The notes under the pieces: model-generated
Databases searched by the model: none
What the model saw: the letters and a program-made list of their open reading frames with translations, nothing else
Told to the model about the DNA's origin: nothing
Shown here: piece after piece, positions 44,349 through 53,935 of the stretch
Layout of the letters: each line of letters starts with the position of its first letter
Numbering within the stretch: the first letter of the stretch is position 1
Translations under genes and position numbers: made by a program
Assembly (NCBI RefSeq): GCF_030580855.1
Contig: NZ_JAUQOP010000002.1
Location: 124,001 to 188,000 of the forward strand
Source: Pseudomonas citrullilanati
GTDB taxonomy: Bacteria > Pseudomonadota > Gammaproteobacteria > Pseudomonadales > Pseudomonadaceae
Direction of reading: 5' to 3'
DNA: 64,000 nt

Positions 44349-44554
44349 GAGTCTTGCTCCAGGGCCTTGAGGCGCGAAATCATCGATTCGACCTTACGCC
44401 GGGCGATTTCGTTTTTTTCAATGAGGTGAGCGCGTTCCTCGCGCCAGGTTTTTTCCTGAGCTAATAGGAGTCCGTTTTGGCTCTTTAGTTGCTCGACCCG
44501 CTCAATTAGCAATTCGAGTCTGGCCATCAGCGCTTGCAGGTCGTTGTCTTCCAT
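44345..44554 (-). CDS. ZapB-like coiled-coil protein (TIGR02449 type)
   Basis: A 69-residue protein from the ATG at 44554 (a GTG nine bases upstream is an alternative) is almost entirely a coiled coil: LQALMARLELLIERVEQLKSQNGLLLAQ with leucine heptads. It is charged and has no other domain. ZapB is a small coiled-coil partner of ZapA in E. coli. Overlap with zapA supports this role, though sequence similarity to ZapB is weak. Confidence 0.8.
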   Translation of the reverse strand: MEDNDLQALMARLELLIERVEQLKSQNGLLLAQEKTWREERAHLIEKNEIARRKVESMISRLKALEQDS

Positions 44555-44683
44555 TGTGTCCACTGAAGATTGTGTCTGATGGGGAATGCAGGTCGCACAG
44601 CCTCTGATAGTCTTGGCGAGTCTGTCGATGTAGGATACAAGGCCTCCATTCTAGACATAGCGCCGTCTGGCGCCTAGCTGCCC

Positions 44684-45238
44684 ATGCCCATTCAGAACTC
44701 CCCGTATCAAGCGTTCGCCACCCTGCTGAGCTCCAGCGGCCACCCCGTCTCGCCAGCCGAACTCCATGGCCTGCTGCTCGGCCGCAGTTGCGCCGGCGCC
44801 GGTTTCGACGTCGAGGGCTGGTTGGCCGATGCCGCCGAACTGCTCGAAGGCGAGCCGGCGGACAACGTCCGCAATGCGCTGGTCGGCCTGCAGGAAATGG
44901 TCAAGGGCGAGTTGACCAGCGACGACATGACCGTCGTCCTGCTGCTGCCCACCGATGACACCCCGCTGGCCGAACGCGCCGCCGCGCTGGGCCAGTGGTG
45001 CCAGGGGTTCCTCGCCGGCTTCGGCCTGACCCGCCGTGAATACGCCCTCAGCGACGAGGCCAAGGAAGTGTTGCAGGACCTGGCCGCGATCTCCCAGGTC
45101 CAGGACGCCCTGGAAGAATCCGATGACGGCGAAAGCGACTACATGGAAGTGATGGAATACCTGCGGGTCGCGCCATTGCTGCTGTTCACCGAGACCCGGA
45201 AGAGCTCGGAACCGGCCGCCAAGCCGTCCTTGCACTGA
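44684..45238 (+). CDS. YgfB/YecA (UPF0149) family protein
   Basis: The 184-residue acidic protein matches Ygf[42 protein letters not shown], and a C-terminal [18 protein letters not shown]. In P. aeruginosa YgfB modulates alpA and thereby ampDh3 expression and beta-lactam resistance. It is divergent from the zapA operon and runs ahead of pepP-ubiH, as in P. aeruginosa and E. coli. Confidence 0.92.
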   Translation: MPIQNSPYQAFATLLSSSGHPVSPAELHGLLLGRSCAGAGFDVEGWLADAAELLEGEPADNVRNALVGLQEMVKGELTSDDMTVVLLLPTDDTPLAERAAALGQWCQGFLAGFGLTRREYALSDEAKEVLQDLAAISQVQDALEESDDGESDYMEVMEYLRVAPLLLFTETRKSSEPAAKPSLH

Positions 45239-45265
45239 TTGCCTGAAAGGGAACGCCGCCTGCCC

Positions 45266-46600
45266 ATGATTCATATCCCGAAAGCGGAATACGGCCGTCG
45301 CCGCAAGGCGCTGATGGCGCAGATGGAGCCCAACAGCATCGCAATCCTGCCCGCCGCCGCGGTTGCCATCCGCAATCGCGACGTCGAGCACGTCTACCGC
45401 CAGGACAGCGATTTCCAATACCTCAGCGGCTTTCCCGAACCGCAGGCAGTGATCGTGCTGATGCCGGGCCGCGCCCATGGCGAGTACATCCTGTTCTGCC
45501 GCGAGCGCAACGCCGAGCGTGAGTTGTGGGACGGCCTGCGGGCCGGCCAGGAAGGCGCGATCCGCGACTACGGTGCCGACGACGCCTTCCCCATCACCGA
45601 CATCGACGACATCCTGCCAGGCCTGATCGAAGGCCGCGACCGGGTGTACTCGGCCATGGGCAGCAACCCGGAATTCGACCGGCACCTGATGGAGTGGATC
45701 AACGTGATCCGCTCCAAGGCCAACCTCGGCGCCCAGCCGCCGAACGAATTCGTTGCCCTGGATCACCTGCTCCACGACATGCGCCTGTATAAATCGGCGG
45801 CGGAATTGAAGGTGATGCGCGAGGCGGCGCGGATTTCCGCCCAGGCCCACATCCGGGCGATGCAGGCGGCGCGGCCGGGGCTCTACGAATACAGCCTCGA
45901 AGCCGAGCTGGACTATGAGTTCCGCAAGGGTGGGGCGAAGATGCCGGCCTACGGCTCGATCGTCGCGGCGGGGCGCAACAGCTGCATCCTGCACTACCAG
46001 CAGAATGACGCGGTGCTCAAGGACGGCGACCTGGTGCTGATCGACGCCGGGTGTGAAATCGACTGCTATGCCAGTGACATCACCCGGACCTGGCCCGTCA
46101 GCGGCAAGTTTTCGCCCGAGCAGAAAGCGATCTATGAAGTGGTGCTGGCGGCCCAGGAAGCGGCGTTTGCCGAAATCGCCCCGGACAAGCATTGGAACCA
46201 GGCCCACGAGGCGACGGTCCGGGTCATTACCGAAGGGTTGGTGCGCCTGGGGCTGCTGGAAGGCGACGTGGAGGCGTTGATCGCCAGCGAAGCCTACCGG
46301 GCCTTCTACATGCACCGTGCCGGCCATTGGCTGGGCATGGACGTGCATGACGTAGGCGAGTACCGGGTCGGCGGCGAATGGCGGGTGCTGGAAGTCGGCA
46401 TGACGCTGACGGTGGAGCCGGGCATCTACATCGGTCCGAACGACCGCAGCGTAGCGAAAAAATGGCGCGGCATTGGCGTGCGCATCGAGGATGACGTGGT
46501 AGTGACCAAAACCGGTTGTGAAATCCTGACCCGAGGCGTGCCGAAGACGGTCGCCGATATCGAGGCCCTGATGGCTGCCGCCCGGGCGCAAGCGGCATGA
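45266..46600 (+). CDS. pepP: Xaa-Pro aminopeptidase
   Basis: The ATG at 45266 (MIHIPKAEYGRRRKALM) gives 444 residues. The creatinase-type N domain is followed by a metallopeptidase domain with the two metal aspartates in LIDAGCEIDCYASDITRTW, the His in HRAGHWLGMDVHD, and glutamates in TVEPGIY and VRIEDDV. The enzyme removes N-terminal residues before proline. It overlaps ubiH by four bases (ATGA), the usual pepP-ubiH-ubiI order in Gammaproteobacteria. Confidence 0.95.
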   Translation: MIHIPKAEYGRRRKALMAQMEPNSIAILPAAAVAIRNRDVEHVYRQDSDFQYLSGFPEPQAVIVLMPGRAHGEYILFCRERNAERELWDGLRAGQEGAIRDYGADDAFPITDIDDILPGLIEGRDRVYSAMGSNPEFDRHLMEWINVIRSKANLGAQPPNEFVALDHLLHDMRLYKSAAELKVMREAARISAQAHIRAMQAARPGLYEYSLEAELDYEFRKGGAKMPAYGSIVAAGRNSCILHYQQNDAVLKDGDLVLIDAGCEIDCYASDITRTWPVSGKFSPEQKAIYEVVLAAQEAAFAEIAPDKHWNQAHEATVRVITEGLVRLGLLEGDVEALIASEAYRAFYMHRAGHWLGMDVHDVGEYRVGGEWRVLEVGMTLTVEPGIYIGPNDRSVAKKWRGIGVRIEDDVVVTKTGCEILTRGVPKTVADIEALMAAARAQAA

Positions 46601-47784
46601 GCCGGGTCAACCTGGCGATCGTCGGCGGCGGCCTGGTGGGCGCGAGCCTGGCGTTGGCGTTGCAGGCCGGGGCCAAGGCCCGGGGCTGGAAGATCCTGCT
46701 GATCGAGCCGTTCGCCCCTGGCGATGCCTGGCAGCCGAGCTACGATGCCCGATCCTCGGCATTGTCCTACGGCGCCCGGCAGATTTATCAACGCCTGGGC
46801 GTCTGGCAGGCCATTTCCCGGCGCGCCGAACCGATCAAGCAGATCCACGTGTCCGATCGCGGGCGGTTTTCCACGGCGCGCCTGTCGGCCATGGAAGAGG
46901 GCGTGCCTGCGCTGGGCTACGTGGTGGAGAACGCCTGGCTGGGCCAGTGCCTGTGGCAAGGCCTCGACAAGGAGGTGGTCAGTTGGCGCTGTCCGGCGCA
47001 GGTGACGCGGATGGAGCCGCTAGTGGGCGGTTACCGCCTGACCCTGGACGATGAAACCACCCTGGAATGCGACCTCGCCGTGCTGGCCGACGGTGGCCGT
47101 TCGGGGCTGCGGGAACAGTTGGGCGTCGGCGTGCGGCATCGACCGTATGACCAGAGCGCGCTGATCGCCAACATCACCCCCAGCGAAGCCCACAACGGCA
47201 TGGCGTTCGAGCGCTTCACCGACGATGGGCCGATGGCCCTGCTGCCGCTGCCGGAGGACCGCTGTGCGCTGGTCTGGACCCGCCAGGGGATGGATGCGCA
47301 GCGCCTGGCGGCCCTCGACGAGCGCAGCTTCCTCAGCGAATTGCAGGGCGTGTTCGGCTATCGCCTGGGCACGCTCAAGCAGGTGGGTGCGCGGCATCTG
47401 TATCCGTTGGCCCTGGTCGAGGCCGAAGAGCAGGTACGCCCGCACCTGGCGATCCTTGGCAATGCCGCCCACAGCCTGCACCCGATCGCCGGGCAGGGTT
47501 TCAACCTGTCCCTGCGTGACGCCCAGGCGTTGGCCGAGGCCTTGCTCGACAGCGACCGCGAGCCCGGCGACTTTGCCGTGCTGCAAGCCTATCGCGAGCG
47601 CCAACGCATGGACCAGGCATTGACCGTGGGCTTCTCCGACCAGGTCACGCGCCTGTTCAGCAGCAGCCTGCCGCTGGTCTCCCTGGGCCGTAACCTCGGC
47701 TTGCTGGGCCTCGACCTGCTGCCGCCGGCCAAGCGCTGGTTTGCCCGGCAGGCCATGGGGATCGGGACGCGGCCCGATGTGTAG
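46597..47784 (+). CDS. ubiH: UbiH, 2-octaprenyl-6-methoxyphenol hydroxylase
   Basis: The 395-residue flavoprotein monooxygenase starts with the FAD-binding NLAIVGGGLVGASLALAL and has the second FAD motif AILGNAAHSLHPIAGQGFNL. It hydroxylates the ubiquinone precursor ring in aerobic ubiquinone synthesis. It is co-translated with pepP and followed by a related monooxygenase gene. Confidence 0.93.
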   Translation: MSRVNLAIVGGGLVGASLALALQAGAKARGWKILLIEPFAPGDAWQPSYDARSSALSYGARQIYQRLGVWQAISRRAEPIKQIHVSDRGRFSTARLSAMEEGVPALGYVVENAWLGQCLWQGLDKEVVSWRCPAQVTRMEPLVGGYRLTLDDETTLECDLAVLADGGRSGLREQLGVGVRHRPYDQSALIANITPSEAHNGMAFERFTDDGPMALLPLPEDRCALVWTRQGMDAQRLAALDERSFLSELQGVFGYRLGTLKQVGARHLYPLALVEAEEQVRPHLAILGNAAHSLHPIAGQGFNLSLRDAQALAEALLDSDREPGDFAVLQAYRERQRMDQALTVGFSDQVTRLFSSSLPLVSLGRNLGLLGLDLLPPAKRWFARQAMGIGTRPDV

Positions 47785-47809
47785 GGCCGCGGTGGAACCT
47801 TCTTTTCAT

Positions 47810-47827
47810 GGGCGACGCGTGTCGCCC
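47810..47827. repeat. Hairpin between ubiH and the UbiI-like gene
   Basis: GGGCGAC (47810-47816) pairs with GTCGCCC (47821-47827) around a four-base loop, inside the 61-bp gap of the operon. Its role could be mRNA stability or partial termination. Confidence 0.45.
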
Positions 47828-47845
47828 GCTAAACAGGCGTAAAGC

Positions 47846-49069
47846 ATGGAATTGCGTGCAGATCTGCTGATTGTCGGCGCGGGAATGGTCGGCAGCGCCC
47901 TGGCGCTGGCGTTGCAGGGCAGCGGATTGCAAGTGCTGCTGCTCGATGGCGGCCCGCTGAGCGTCAAGCCCTTCGATCCCCAGGCCGCGTTCGAGCCCCG
48001 GGTCAGTGCCCTGTCGGCGGCCAGCCAGCGGATCCTCGAACGCCTGGGCGTGTGGGACGGCATCGCCGCCCGACGTGCCAGTCCCTATACCGACATGCAG
48101 GTGTGGGATGGCAGCGGCACCGGCCAGATCCACTTTTCGGCCGACAGCCTGCACGCCGACGTCCTGGGCCACATCGTTGAAAACCGCGTGGTGCAAGATG
48201 CCTTGCTGGAGCGCCTGCACGACTGCGACCTGGGCCTGCTGGCCAACGCGCGGCTCGAACAGATGCGTCGCTCCGGCGACGACTGGTTGCTGACCCTGGC
48301 TGACGGCCGCACCCTGCGCGCGCCGCTGGTCATCGCCGCCGACGGGGCGAATTCGGCGGTGCGGCGCCTGACCGGCGTCGCCACGCGGGAATGGGATTAC
48401 CTGCACCATGCCATCGTGACCAGCGTGCGCAGCGCCCGGCCACATCGCCTGACGGCCTGGCAGCGCTTCACCGACAACGGCCCGCTGGCCTTCCTGCCCC
48501 TGGAGCGCGACGGCCAGCACGACTGGTGCTCGATCGTCTGGTCCACCACCCCGGGCGAAGCGCAGCGCTTGATGGCGCTGGATGACGGCGCGTTCTGCAG
48601 CGAGCTGGAGCGGGCCTTCGAAGGCCAACTGGGGGCCGTGCTGGGCGCCGATCCGCGCCTGTGCGTACCGTTGCGCCAGCGCCATGCCAAGCGCTACGTG
48701 GCCGAAGGGCTGGCGCTGATCGGCGACGCGGCCCACACCATTCACCCATTGGCCGGGCAGGGCGTCAACCTGGGCTTCCTCGACGCCGCCGTATTGGCCG
48801 AAGTACTGCTTCAGGCCGCCGGACGCGGCGAGCGCCTGGCGGATGTGAAGGTGCTGAGCCGGTTCGAACGCCGCCGCATGCCCCACAACCTGGCGCTGAT
48901 GGCGGCCATGGAAGGCTTCGAGCGGCTGTTCCAGGCCGATCCGTTGCCGGTGCGCTGGTTGCGTAATACCGGGTTGAAGCTGGTGGACCGCATGCCTGAG
49001 GCCAAGGCGTTGTTCGTGCGCGAGGCGCTGGGGCTGATTGGGGATTTGCCGGATCTGGCCAAGGCTTGA
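47846..49069 (+). CDS. ubiI: UbiI-like FAD-dependent hydroxylase
   Basis: The 407-residue protein is a second UbiH-family monooxygenase: [20 protein letters not shown] at the start and [24 protein letters not shown] further on. The position after ubiH corresponds to visC/ubiI, which introduces the C5 hydroxyl of ubiquinone; a UbiF/Coq7-like assignment is less likely. The symbol is by context, because UbiF, UbiI and UbiH are hard to separate by sequence alone. Confidence 0.82.
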   Translation: MELRADLLIVGAGMVGSALALALQGSGLQVLLLDGGPLSVKPFDPQAAFEPRVSALSAASQRILERLGVWDGIAARRASPYTDMQVWDGSGTGQIHFSADSLHADVLGHIVENRVVQDALLERLHDCDLGLLANARLEQMRRSGDDWLLTLADGRTLRAPLVIAADGANSAVRRLTGVATREWDYLHHAIVTSVRSARPHRLTAWQRFTDNGPLAFLPLERDGQHDWCSIVWSTTPGEAQRLMALDDGAFCSELERAFEGQLGAVLGADPRLCVPLRQRHAKRYVAEGLALIGDAAHTIHPLAGQGVNLGFLDAAVLAEVLLQAAGRGERLADVKVLSRFERRRMPHNLALMAAMEGFERLFQADPLPVRWLRNTGLKLVDRMPEAKALFVREALGLIGDLPDLAKA

Positions 49070-49093
49070 GAGATGGGTTGGGGCTTATGGCCT

Positions 49094-49183
49094 CATCGCG
49101 GGCAAGCCTTGCTCCCACAAAAGCCTCCCACATTGCACATCAGGGGAAGCAAGAGCTTGTGGGAGCAAGGCTTGCCCGCGATG
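49094..49183. repeat. REP-type palindrome (family C)
   Basis: Arms at 49094-49120 and 49157-49183 contain GCAAGCCTTGCTCCCACAA and TTGTGGGAGCAAGGCTTGCC, an exact inverted copy over at least 24 bases. It differs from family B by AAGGCTTGCCCGCGATG in place of GAGCCTGCTCGCGAA. Confidence 0.85.
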
Positions 49184-49257
49184 GCGGACGCAAAAATACA
49201 GCACATCAAGCTGCAACATTTGGAAATGTGTCTACCCACTGTTCGATTGAGATGCCA

Positions 49258-49276
49258 AATGTGAGTCCTTATCATT
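49258..49276 (+). promoter_or_regulatory. Candidate Fur box of the iron transporter
   Basis: AATGTGAGTCCTTATCATT matches the 19-bp Fur pattern (AATGATAAT-N-ATTATCATT) at 14 of 18 positions by eye and lies about 33 bp before the ATG. A separate palindrome, ACATTT-GG-AAATGT (49216-49229), lies just upstream. Confidence 0.6.
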
Positions 49277-49308
49277 TGCACCTCTTTCGCCATCCGGAGA
49301 CCGCTACC

Positions 49309-50313
49309 ATGTCGGCACCCAAGCGCCTGCTGTCCGCCCTCGCCTTGACCCTGGTGGGCACCACCGCCGCCCAGGCCGCCGACGAGGTGGTGGTCTACTC
49401 CTCGCGCATCGACGAGTTGATCAAGCCCGTCTTCGATGCCTATACCCAAAAGACCGGCGTATCGGTGAAGTTCATCACCGACAAGGAAGCGCCGCTGATG
49501 CAGCGGATCAAGGCCGAGGGCGAAAACGCCACCGCCGACCTGCTGCTCACCGTCGACGCCGGCAACCTCTGGCAGGCCGAGCAGATGGGCATCCTGCAAC
49601 CGTTCACCTCCCCGGTGATCGATGCCAACATCCCGCCGCAATACCGTGCGTCGTCCCATGCCTGGACCGGCTTGAGCCTGCGGGCGCGGACCATCGTCTA
49701 TTCCACCGACCGGGTCAAACCCGCTGAACTGAGCACCTACGAGGCCCTGGCGGGCGAGCAGTGGGAGGGTCGCCTGTGCCTGCGCACCTCGAAGAAGGTC
49801 TACAACCAGTCCCTGACCGCCACGCTGATCGAAACCCACGGCGCGGAAAAAACCGAGGAAATCCTCAAGGGCTGGATCCGCAACCTGTCCACCGACGTCT
49901 TCTCCGACGACACCGCGCTGCTTGAAGCCATCAATGCCGGGCAGTGCGACGTCGGGATCGTCAATACCTACTACTATGGCCGCCTGCACCAGCAGAAACC
50001 GGACCTGAAGGTGAAGCTGTTCTGGCCGAACCAGGCCGACCGCGGTGTGCACATCAACCTCTCGGGCATCGGCCTGACCCGGCACGCGCCGCATCCGGAA
50101 GCCGCGAAGCAGTTGGTGGAATGGATGACCACGCCAGAAGCGCAAAGCATCTTTGCCGACGTTAACCAGGAGTTCCCGGCCAACCCGACGGTGGAGCCGT
50201 CCAAGGAGGTCGCCGCCTGGGGCACGTTCAAGGCCGACACCCTGCCGGTGGAAGTGGCTGGAAAACGCCAGGCCGAGGCCATTCGAATGATGGATCGGGC
50301 CGGCTGGAACTAA
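49309..50313 (+). CDS. Ferric iron ABC transporter substrate-binding protein (FbpA/HitA-like)
   Basis: The ATG at 49309 gives 334 residues with a Sec signal ending [11 protein letters not shown]. The mature part resembles Fbp[26 protein letters not shown], the substrate-lining [20 protein letters not shown], and the iron-binding tyrosines in [12 protein letters not shown]. It should bind ferric iron in the periplasm. A Fur-like box precedes it, and a permease gene lies downstream past a REP. No ATPase gene is adjacent, so it must use one encoded elsewhere. Confidence 0.9.
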   Translation: MSAPKRLLSALALTLVGTTAAQAADEVVVYSSRIDELIKPVFDAYTQKTGVSVKFITDKEAPLMQRIKAEGENATADLLLTVDAGNLWQAEQMGILQPFTSPVIDANIPPQYRASSHAWTGLSLRARTIVYSTDRVKPAELSTYEALAGEQWEGRLCLRTSKKVYNQSLTATLIETHGAEKTEEILKGWIRNLSTDVFSDDTALLEAINAGQCDVGIVNTYYYGRLHQQKPDLKVKLFWPNQADRGVHINLSGIGLTRHAPHPEAAKQLVEWMTTPEAQSIFADVNQEFPANPTVEPSKEVAAWGTFKADTLPVEVAGKRQAEAIRMMDRAGWN

Positions 50314-50330
50314 CAATCGGCCACGGTCTT

Positions 50331-50460
50331 TGTGGCGAGGGGATTTATCCCGTTGGGGGGCGAAGCAGCCCTGAACAGCCTACCCGGGGAGTCGGGCGGG
50401 CTGTGTTGGTTGCATTGGGCTTGTTTCGCAAGCCAGCGGGGATAAATCCCCTCGCCACAG
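50331..50460. repeat. REP-type palindrome (family A, variant)
   Basis: Arms at 50331-50352 and 50437-50460 are the family A sequence; the left arm lacks one C of the CCCC run. The ~84-bp interior is unrelated to copies 1 and 2. It lies between the binding protein and the permease of one transporter. Confidence 0.85.
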
Positions 50461-50488
50461 GGCATCATCATTCAAACGAGAGTATTCC

Positions 50489-52105
50489 TTGACCCACCCC
50501 GTCCAACGCCGCTGGTATCCCCTGGTCTTCGCCATCGCCGCGCTGGTCCTGCTGCCGTTGAGCGTGCTGTTGCTGTCCTGGCAAAGCATCGACCAGCAGA
50601 TCTGGTCCCACCTGTGGGATACGCAAATGCCCCGGTTGCTGGGCAATACCTTCACATTGATCCTCGGGGTGGGCGTCGGGGTGACGGTGCTGGGGGTGAG
50701 TCTCGCCTGGCTCACCAGCCTGTGTGAGTTTCCCGGGCGACGTTGGCTCGACTGGGCGTTGATGCTGCCGTTCGCGATTCCGGCCTACGTGCTGGCATTT
50801 GTCTTCGTGGGCCTGCTGGATTTCGCCGGGCCGGTGCAGACGCTGATGCGCGAATGGTTCGGCAGCGGCCTGCGCCTGCCGCGGGTGCGCTCCACCGGTG
50901 GGGTGATCCTGGTGCTGGTCCTGGTGTTCTACCCCTATGTCTACCTGCTGGCGCGAAGCGCGTTCCTGGCCCAGGGCAAGGGGTTGATGGAAGCGGCCCG
51001 GGTACTCGGGCAATCGCCGTGGCAGGCGTTCTGGCGGGTGGCGCTGCCAATGGCGCGGCCGGCCATCGGTGCCGGCGTGGCATTGGCGCTGATGGAAACC
51101 CTGGCCGACTTCGGCGCGGTGTCGGTGTTCAACTTCGACACCTTCACCACCGCCATCTACAAGACCTGGTACGGCTTCTTCAGCCTTTCCAGTGCTGCCC
51201 AACTGGCGAGCCTGCTGTTGCTGGTGGTGATGCTGGTGCTCTACGGCGAGCGTCGGGCCCGGGGCGCCCATCGCGCCAGCAACGAGCGGCCGCGGAGCAA
51301 GGCGTTGTACCCGCTGCATGGCCTCAAGGCCGTGGCGGCCAGTGGTTGGTGTTGCCTGGTGTTCGCCTGCGCGTTCGTCATCCCGGTGCTGCAGTTGCTG
51401 GTGTGGTTCTGGCAGCGCGGGCGCTTCGACCTGGACGAACGCTATGCCGGGCTGATCGCCCACACCCTCTACCTGGGAGGCCTGGCTGCCCTGGTCACCG
51501 TGGCCGTCGCCCTGCTGCTGGCGTTCGCCCGGCGGCTGGCACCGACCCGGCCGATTCGCTCCGCCGTGGCCCTGGCGAACCTGGGCTATGCGTTGCCCGG
51601 TTCGGTGCTGGCGGTGTCGATCATGCTTGCGTTCAGCTACCTGGACCGCGCGTGGGTCATCCCGCTGTCGAGCTGGCTCGGCGGCGCGGGCAAACCCTTG
51701 CTGCTGGGCAGCCTGTCGGCGCTGCTGCTGGCGTATCTGGTGCGCTTCCTGGCCGTGGCCTACGGCCCGCTGGAAAGCAGCCTGGCGCGCATTCGCCCGT
51801 CGCTGCCGGAGGCCGCACGCAGCCTTGGTGTCAGTGGGCCGCGACTGTTTTTCAAAGTGTATCTGCCGCTGCTGGTGCCTGGCACATTGAGCGCGGCGCT
51901 GCTGGTGTTCGTCGACGTGCTCAAGGAAATGCCCGCGACCCTGCTGATGCGCCCGTTCGGCTGGGACACGCTGGCGGTGCGGATTTTCGAAATGACCAGC
52001 GAAGGTGAATGGGCCCGGGCCGCGCTGCCAGCGTTGACCCTGGTACTGGTCGGGTTGTTGCCGGTCATCGGATTGATCCGGCGTTCGGCCCATCGAATTG
52101 GCTAG
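50489..52105 (+). CDS. Ferric iron ABC transporter permease (FbpB-like)
   Basis: The 538-residue permease uses a TTG start (GAGAG upstream). It is a fused double permease with around twelve membrane segments. Each half has an ABC EAA loop: EAARVLGQSPWQAFWRVALPMARPAIG in the first and EAARSLGVSGPRLFFKVYLPLLVPG in the second. Together with the preceding binding protein it should import ferric iron. The REP of ~130 bp between them may uncouple expression. Confidence 0.9.
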   Translation: MTHPVQRRWYPLVFAIAALVLLPLSVLLLSWQSIDQQIWSHLWDTQMPRLLGNTFTLILGVGVGVTVLGVSLAWLTSLCEFPGRRWLDWALMLPFAIPAYVLAFVFVGLLDFAGPVQTLMREWFGSGLRLPRVRSTGGVILVLVLVFYPYVYLLARSAFLAQGKGLMEAARVLGQSPWQAFWRVALPMARPAIGAGVALALMETLADFGAVSVFNFDTFTTAIYKTWYGFFSLSSAAQLASLLLLVVMLVLYGERRARGAHRASNERPRSKALYPLHGLKAVAASGWCCLVFACAFVIPVLQLLVWFWQRGRFDLDERYAGLIAHTLYLGGLAALVTVAVALLLAFARRLAPTRPIRSAVALANLGYALPGSVLAVSIMLAFSYLDRAWVIPLSSWLGGAGKPLLLGSLSALLLAYLVRFLAVAYGPLESSLARIRPSLPEAARSLGVSGPRLFFKVYLPLLVPGTLSAALLVFVDVLKEMPATLLMRPFGWDTLAVRIFEMTSEGEWARAALPALTLVLVGLLPVIGLIRRSAHRIG

Positions 52106-52324
52106 TGGCCTGTACGGTTAATTCTGGCGCCGAAGTTGAGCATATGAATTAGCCACACGGGCCAGTAGGTGCCAGTCCTACATCATGCGGCTACAATGCG
52201 CGGCATTCGGTGCGGTCCGTCTGTCGGACCGGGTAACTGAGAACGGCTGAGGCACCCTTGTTTCCAGGTGCTTGCGCTGTGCAGTACCCGTCCGCACCTT
52301 CGCCAAGCCCGGAAGGAGAAACCC
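52106..52324 (+). promoter_or_regulatory. Structured leader upstream of gcvT
   Basis: The leader holds a perfect hairpin GGTCCG (52214-52219) with CGGACC (52225-52230), and GCACC (52252-52256) with GGTGC (52267-52271). I did not find the tandem glycine riboswitch signature. It may be a different regulatory RNA or simply a GC-rich leader. Confidence 0.4.
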
Positions 52325-53407
52325 ATGGGACAGCGTACGCCTCTGTATGACCTTCATCTCGCCCTGGGCGCGAAGATGGTCGATTTTGGCGGTTGGGATA
52401 TGCCCTTGCATTACGGCTCGCAAGTCGAGGAGCACCATCAGGTGCGGCGCGACTGCGGGGTGTTCGATGTATCCCACATGACCGTGATCGATGTCGCCGG
52501 TCCCCAGGCCAAGGCCTGGCTGCAGCGTTTGCTGGCCAACGACGTCGATCGCTTGCAGGACACAGGACGTGCCTTGTACAGCACCATGCTCAATGAGCGC
52601 GGCGGTATCGTCGATGACATGATCATCTACCGCGTCGAGGACGGCTATCGGCTGGTCTTCAATGCCTCGACCCGCGACCAGGACCTGGCCTGGATGCAAG
52701 CGCAACTCGGCGGGTACGACGTGCAACTGCACGAGCGGCCCGAGTTGGCGATGCTGGCGATCCAGGGGCCCCATGCGCGGCAGAAAATTGCCGAGCTGGT
52801 CACCCAGGCACGTGGCCAGCTGATCCAGCAGCTCAAGCCCTTCGAGGGGCGCGCCGACGGCGACTGGTTCATCGCCCGCACCGGCTATACCGGTGAGGAC
52901 GGCCTGGAGATTGTCCTGCCTGCCCACGAAGCGCCGAGTTTCTTCAACGACCTGGTCGGCGCCGGCATTTCCCCCATCGGCCTCGGCGCACGCGATACCT
53001 TGCGCCTGGAGGCCGGCATGAACCTCTACGGCCAGGACATCCACCAGGACGTTTCCCCACTGGCCTCGAACATGGCCTGGAGCATTGCCTGGGAGCCGGC
53101 GAGCCGCCAGTTCATTGGTCGCAGCGCCCTGGAAGCCGAGCTTGCGAGCGGTGTGCAGCACAAATTGGTCGGACTGGTGCTGGAGGAGCGGGGTGTCTTG
53201 CGCGCTCATCAGGTGGTTCGCATCGCCAATGTTGGCGAAGGGGAGATCACCAGTGGTAGTTTTTCTCCTACGCTTAGCAAGTCGATCGCCCTGGCACGCG
53301 TTCCGATGGCCACCGCCGACCGAGCCGAGGTGGAAATTCGTGGCAAGTGGTACCCGGTACGAGTGGTCAAGCCGACCTTCGTCCGCCATGGCAAAACCCT
53401 GATCTAA
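52325..53407 (+). CDS. gcvT: Glycine cleavage system T protein (aminomethyltransferase)
   Basis: The ATG at 52325 (MGQRTPLYDLHLALGAKMVDFGG) gives 360 residues with the folate-binding fold; blocks VFDVSHMTVIDV, LYSTMLNERGGIVDDMIIYR, GYTGEDGLEIVLPA and GLGARDTLRLEAGMNLYGQDI are conserved. It transfers the methylene group from the H protein to tetrahydrofolate and releases ammonia. AAGGAGAAACCC is a strong ribosome binding site. gcvH follows 52 bases downstream. Confidence 0.97.
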   Translation: MGQRTPLYDLHLALGAKMVDFGGWDMPLHYGSQVEEHHQVRRDCGVFDVSHMTVIDVAGPQAKAWLQRLLANDVDRLQDTGRALYSTMLNERGGIVDDMIIYRVEDGYRLVFNASTRDQDLAWMQAQLGGYDVQLHERPELAMLAIQGPHARQKIAELVTQARGQLIQQLKPFEGRADGDWFIARTGYTGEDGLEIVLPAHEAPSFFNDLVGAGISPIGLGARDTLRLEAGMNLYGQDIHQDVSPLASNMAWSIAWEPASRQFIGRSALEAELASGVQHKLVGLVLEERGVLRAHQVVRIANVGEGEITSGSFSPTLSKSIALARVPMATADRAEVEIRGKWYPVRVVKPTFVRHGKTLI

Positions 53408-53459
53408 CTTTATGCGGCAGGCCGCCGGCCGCTGACACTTTCTCTTGAGGACACAGAAT

Positions 53460-53843
53460 ATGAGCGATATCCCTGCCGAACTGCGTTTTGCCGAAAGCCA
53501 TGAGTGGGCACGCCTGGAAGCCGATGGCACCGTCACCGTCGGCATCTCCGACCACGCCCAGGAAGCCCTGGGTGACGTGGTATTCGTCGAGCTGACAGAA
53601 GTCGGTACGACCTTTGAGGCAGGTGCCCAGGCCGGTGTGGTCGAGTCGGTCAAGGCCGCTTCCGATATCTATTCCCCGATTGCAGGTACGGTGATTGCCG
53701 TCAACGAGGAGCTGGGCGGTTCGCCGGAACTGCTGAACTCCGATCCATATGGCGCCTGGATCTTCAAGCTCAAGCCAAACGACGAGGCCGAGCTGGGCAA
53801 GTTGCTCGATGCGGCGGGCTATAAGTCCGCTATCGGCGAATAG
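53460..53843 (+). CDS. gcvH: Glycine cleavage system H protein
   Basis: The ATG at 53460 gives 127 residues, the usual size. The lipoylated lysine is K65 in [14 protein letters not shown]. The start [14 protein letters not shown] is the family's. It carries the aminomethyl group between P and T proteins. It is followed by a terminator, not by gcvP, so P protein is encoded elsewhere in this genome, unlike in P. aeruginosa where gcvP follows. Confidence 0.97.
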   Translation: MSDIPAELRFAESHEWARLEADGTVTVGISDHAQEALGDVVFVELTEVGTTFEAGAQAGVVESVKAASDIYSPIAGTVIAVNEELGGSPELLNSDPYGAWIFKLKPNDEAELGKLLDAAGYKSAIGE

Positions 53844-53891
53844 CCCGCTCCCACAGGATATTGGGGGCAGCCTTGGGCTGTTCGCCGGGCA

Positions 53892-53923
53892 AAAAAATGC
53901 CGCTCCATCGAGCGGCATTTTTT
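53892..53923. terminator. Bidirectional terminator after gcvH
   Basis: AAAAAATGCCGCT (53892-53904) pairs with AGCGGCATTTTTT (53911-53923) around a six-base loop. It serves gcvH from the left and the DUF2388 gene from the right. Confidence 0.93.
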
Positions 53924-53935
53924 ATTGGCCGGGCA

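Noticed and set aside
52106..52324. Glycine riboswitch before gcvT
   Set aside because: The paired aptamer signature could not be recognised by eye, so only a structured leader is reported.
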